From contig JBDNFI010000091.1 of NCBI GenBank assembly GCA_041689935.1, positions 11,830-75,829 on the forward strand: a DNA stretch of 64,000 nucleotides. The letters run 5' to 3'. Made by a program: the position numbers and the translations under genes. Positions 63,937 to 64,000 of the stretch are shown here, piece after piece; within the stretch, counting starts at the first letter, position 1, and every line of letters begins with the position of its first letter. Under the pieces are notes generated by a model. That model made no database searches. It had not been told where the DNA came from and was given only the letters and a program-made list of their open reading frames with translations. The DNA comes from CAXBDP01 sp041689935. Its GTDB lineage: Bacteria > Bacteroidota > Bacteroidia > Cytophagales > Cyclobacteriaceae.

Positions 63937-64000
63937 ATGAAACTACTTCAATTAGACCGAAAAACCTTTGAAAAGCAATTTGGAGACAAATCTTCCTGCT
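63937..64000 (+). CDS. start of a possible transposase (IS1595-like), partial
   Basis: Only 21 codons are visible before the window ends. The N-terminus (LLQLDRKTFEKQFGDKSSC) recalls IS1595-family transposases of Bacteroidota, which open with a similar KQF-D/N-x-x-x-C segment before a zinc ribbon. This is recognition from memory on very little sequence. If right, an insertion element borders the damaged peptide-propeller-DUF1573 cluster. Confidence 0.3.
   Translation, partial: MKLLQLDRKTFEKQFGDKSSC

Overview
The window looks like chromosomal DNA of a low-GC Bacteroidota member, most likely order Cytophagales. The evidence is sequence-based: many lipoproteins of Bacteroidota-restricted families (DUF4221, TolB-like six-bladed propellers, DUF1573, DUF4097), promoters with the Bacteroidota -7 box TAnnTTTG, no consistent Shine-Dalgarno sequences, several TTG/GTG starts, and gene orders typical of the group (pdxA-DUF177-rpmF-plsX-fabH-efp-accB-accC; exbB-small membrane protein-exbD-exbD). 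No species is claimed.

Layout. 0-3 kb: accessory lipoprotein region (truncated DUF4221 lipoprotein with a small cysteine-bearing secreted peptide gene, a cyclophilin lipoprotein, a propeller lipoprotein). 3-6.5 kb: two cell-envelope glycosyltransferases, DUF3109 and a TonB-C lipoprotein. 6.5-14.3 kb: leftward fatty-acid/ribosome operon plus pepA. 14.3-30 kb: mostly rightward housekeeping genes (ksgA, mgtE, a 2-hydroxyacid dehydrogenase, greA, HIT, ruvC, envelope glycosyltransferases, a SpoIIE-type phosphatase, polysaccharide deacetylase, TatD, asparaginase, tRNA-Ser, ExbB/ExbD, a UMF1-type transporter). 30-46 kb: mixed (DUF1573, fused branched-chain E1, LuxE-like protein, sigma-54 activator, rnpB, Hsp20, pseudouridine synthase, Smr protein, photolyase, DUF547) with two further peptide + DUF4221 pairs. 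46-57 kb: tamB divergent from tsaD, a thioesterase-like gene, smpB, NlpC/P60, HNH, DUF4097, rpsA. 57.2-58 kb: tRNA-Cys followed by tandem repeats built from its own 3' part. 58-64 kb: three tandem propeller lipoproteins, then a leftward peptide-propeller-DUF1573 cluster whose peptide and DUF1573 genes are both broken, and the start of a possible transposase at the right edge.

Two signals stand out. First, four loci (about 0.6, 34.0, 41.6 and 63.6 kb) place a small secreted cysteine-containing peptide gene just upstream of a lipoprotein with a predicted beta-propeller fold. The peptides differ in the middle but all end in Thr-x-Glu, and two of the four are disrupted (in-frame TAG; a 4-bp duplication plus loss of ATG). 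This resembles the NVEALA-peptide/propeller neighbourhoods of Bacteroidales, but the peptides lack that motif, so it may be an undescribed peptide-lipoprotein system. Second, the octamer GCGGGAGG occurs 28 times by hand count, far above chance for this base composition. It occurs in all three reading frames and almost always on the sense strand of the host gene, which suggests a Chi-like or other genome-wide DNA/RNA word.
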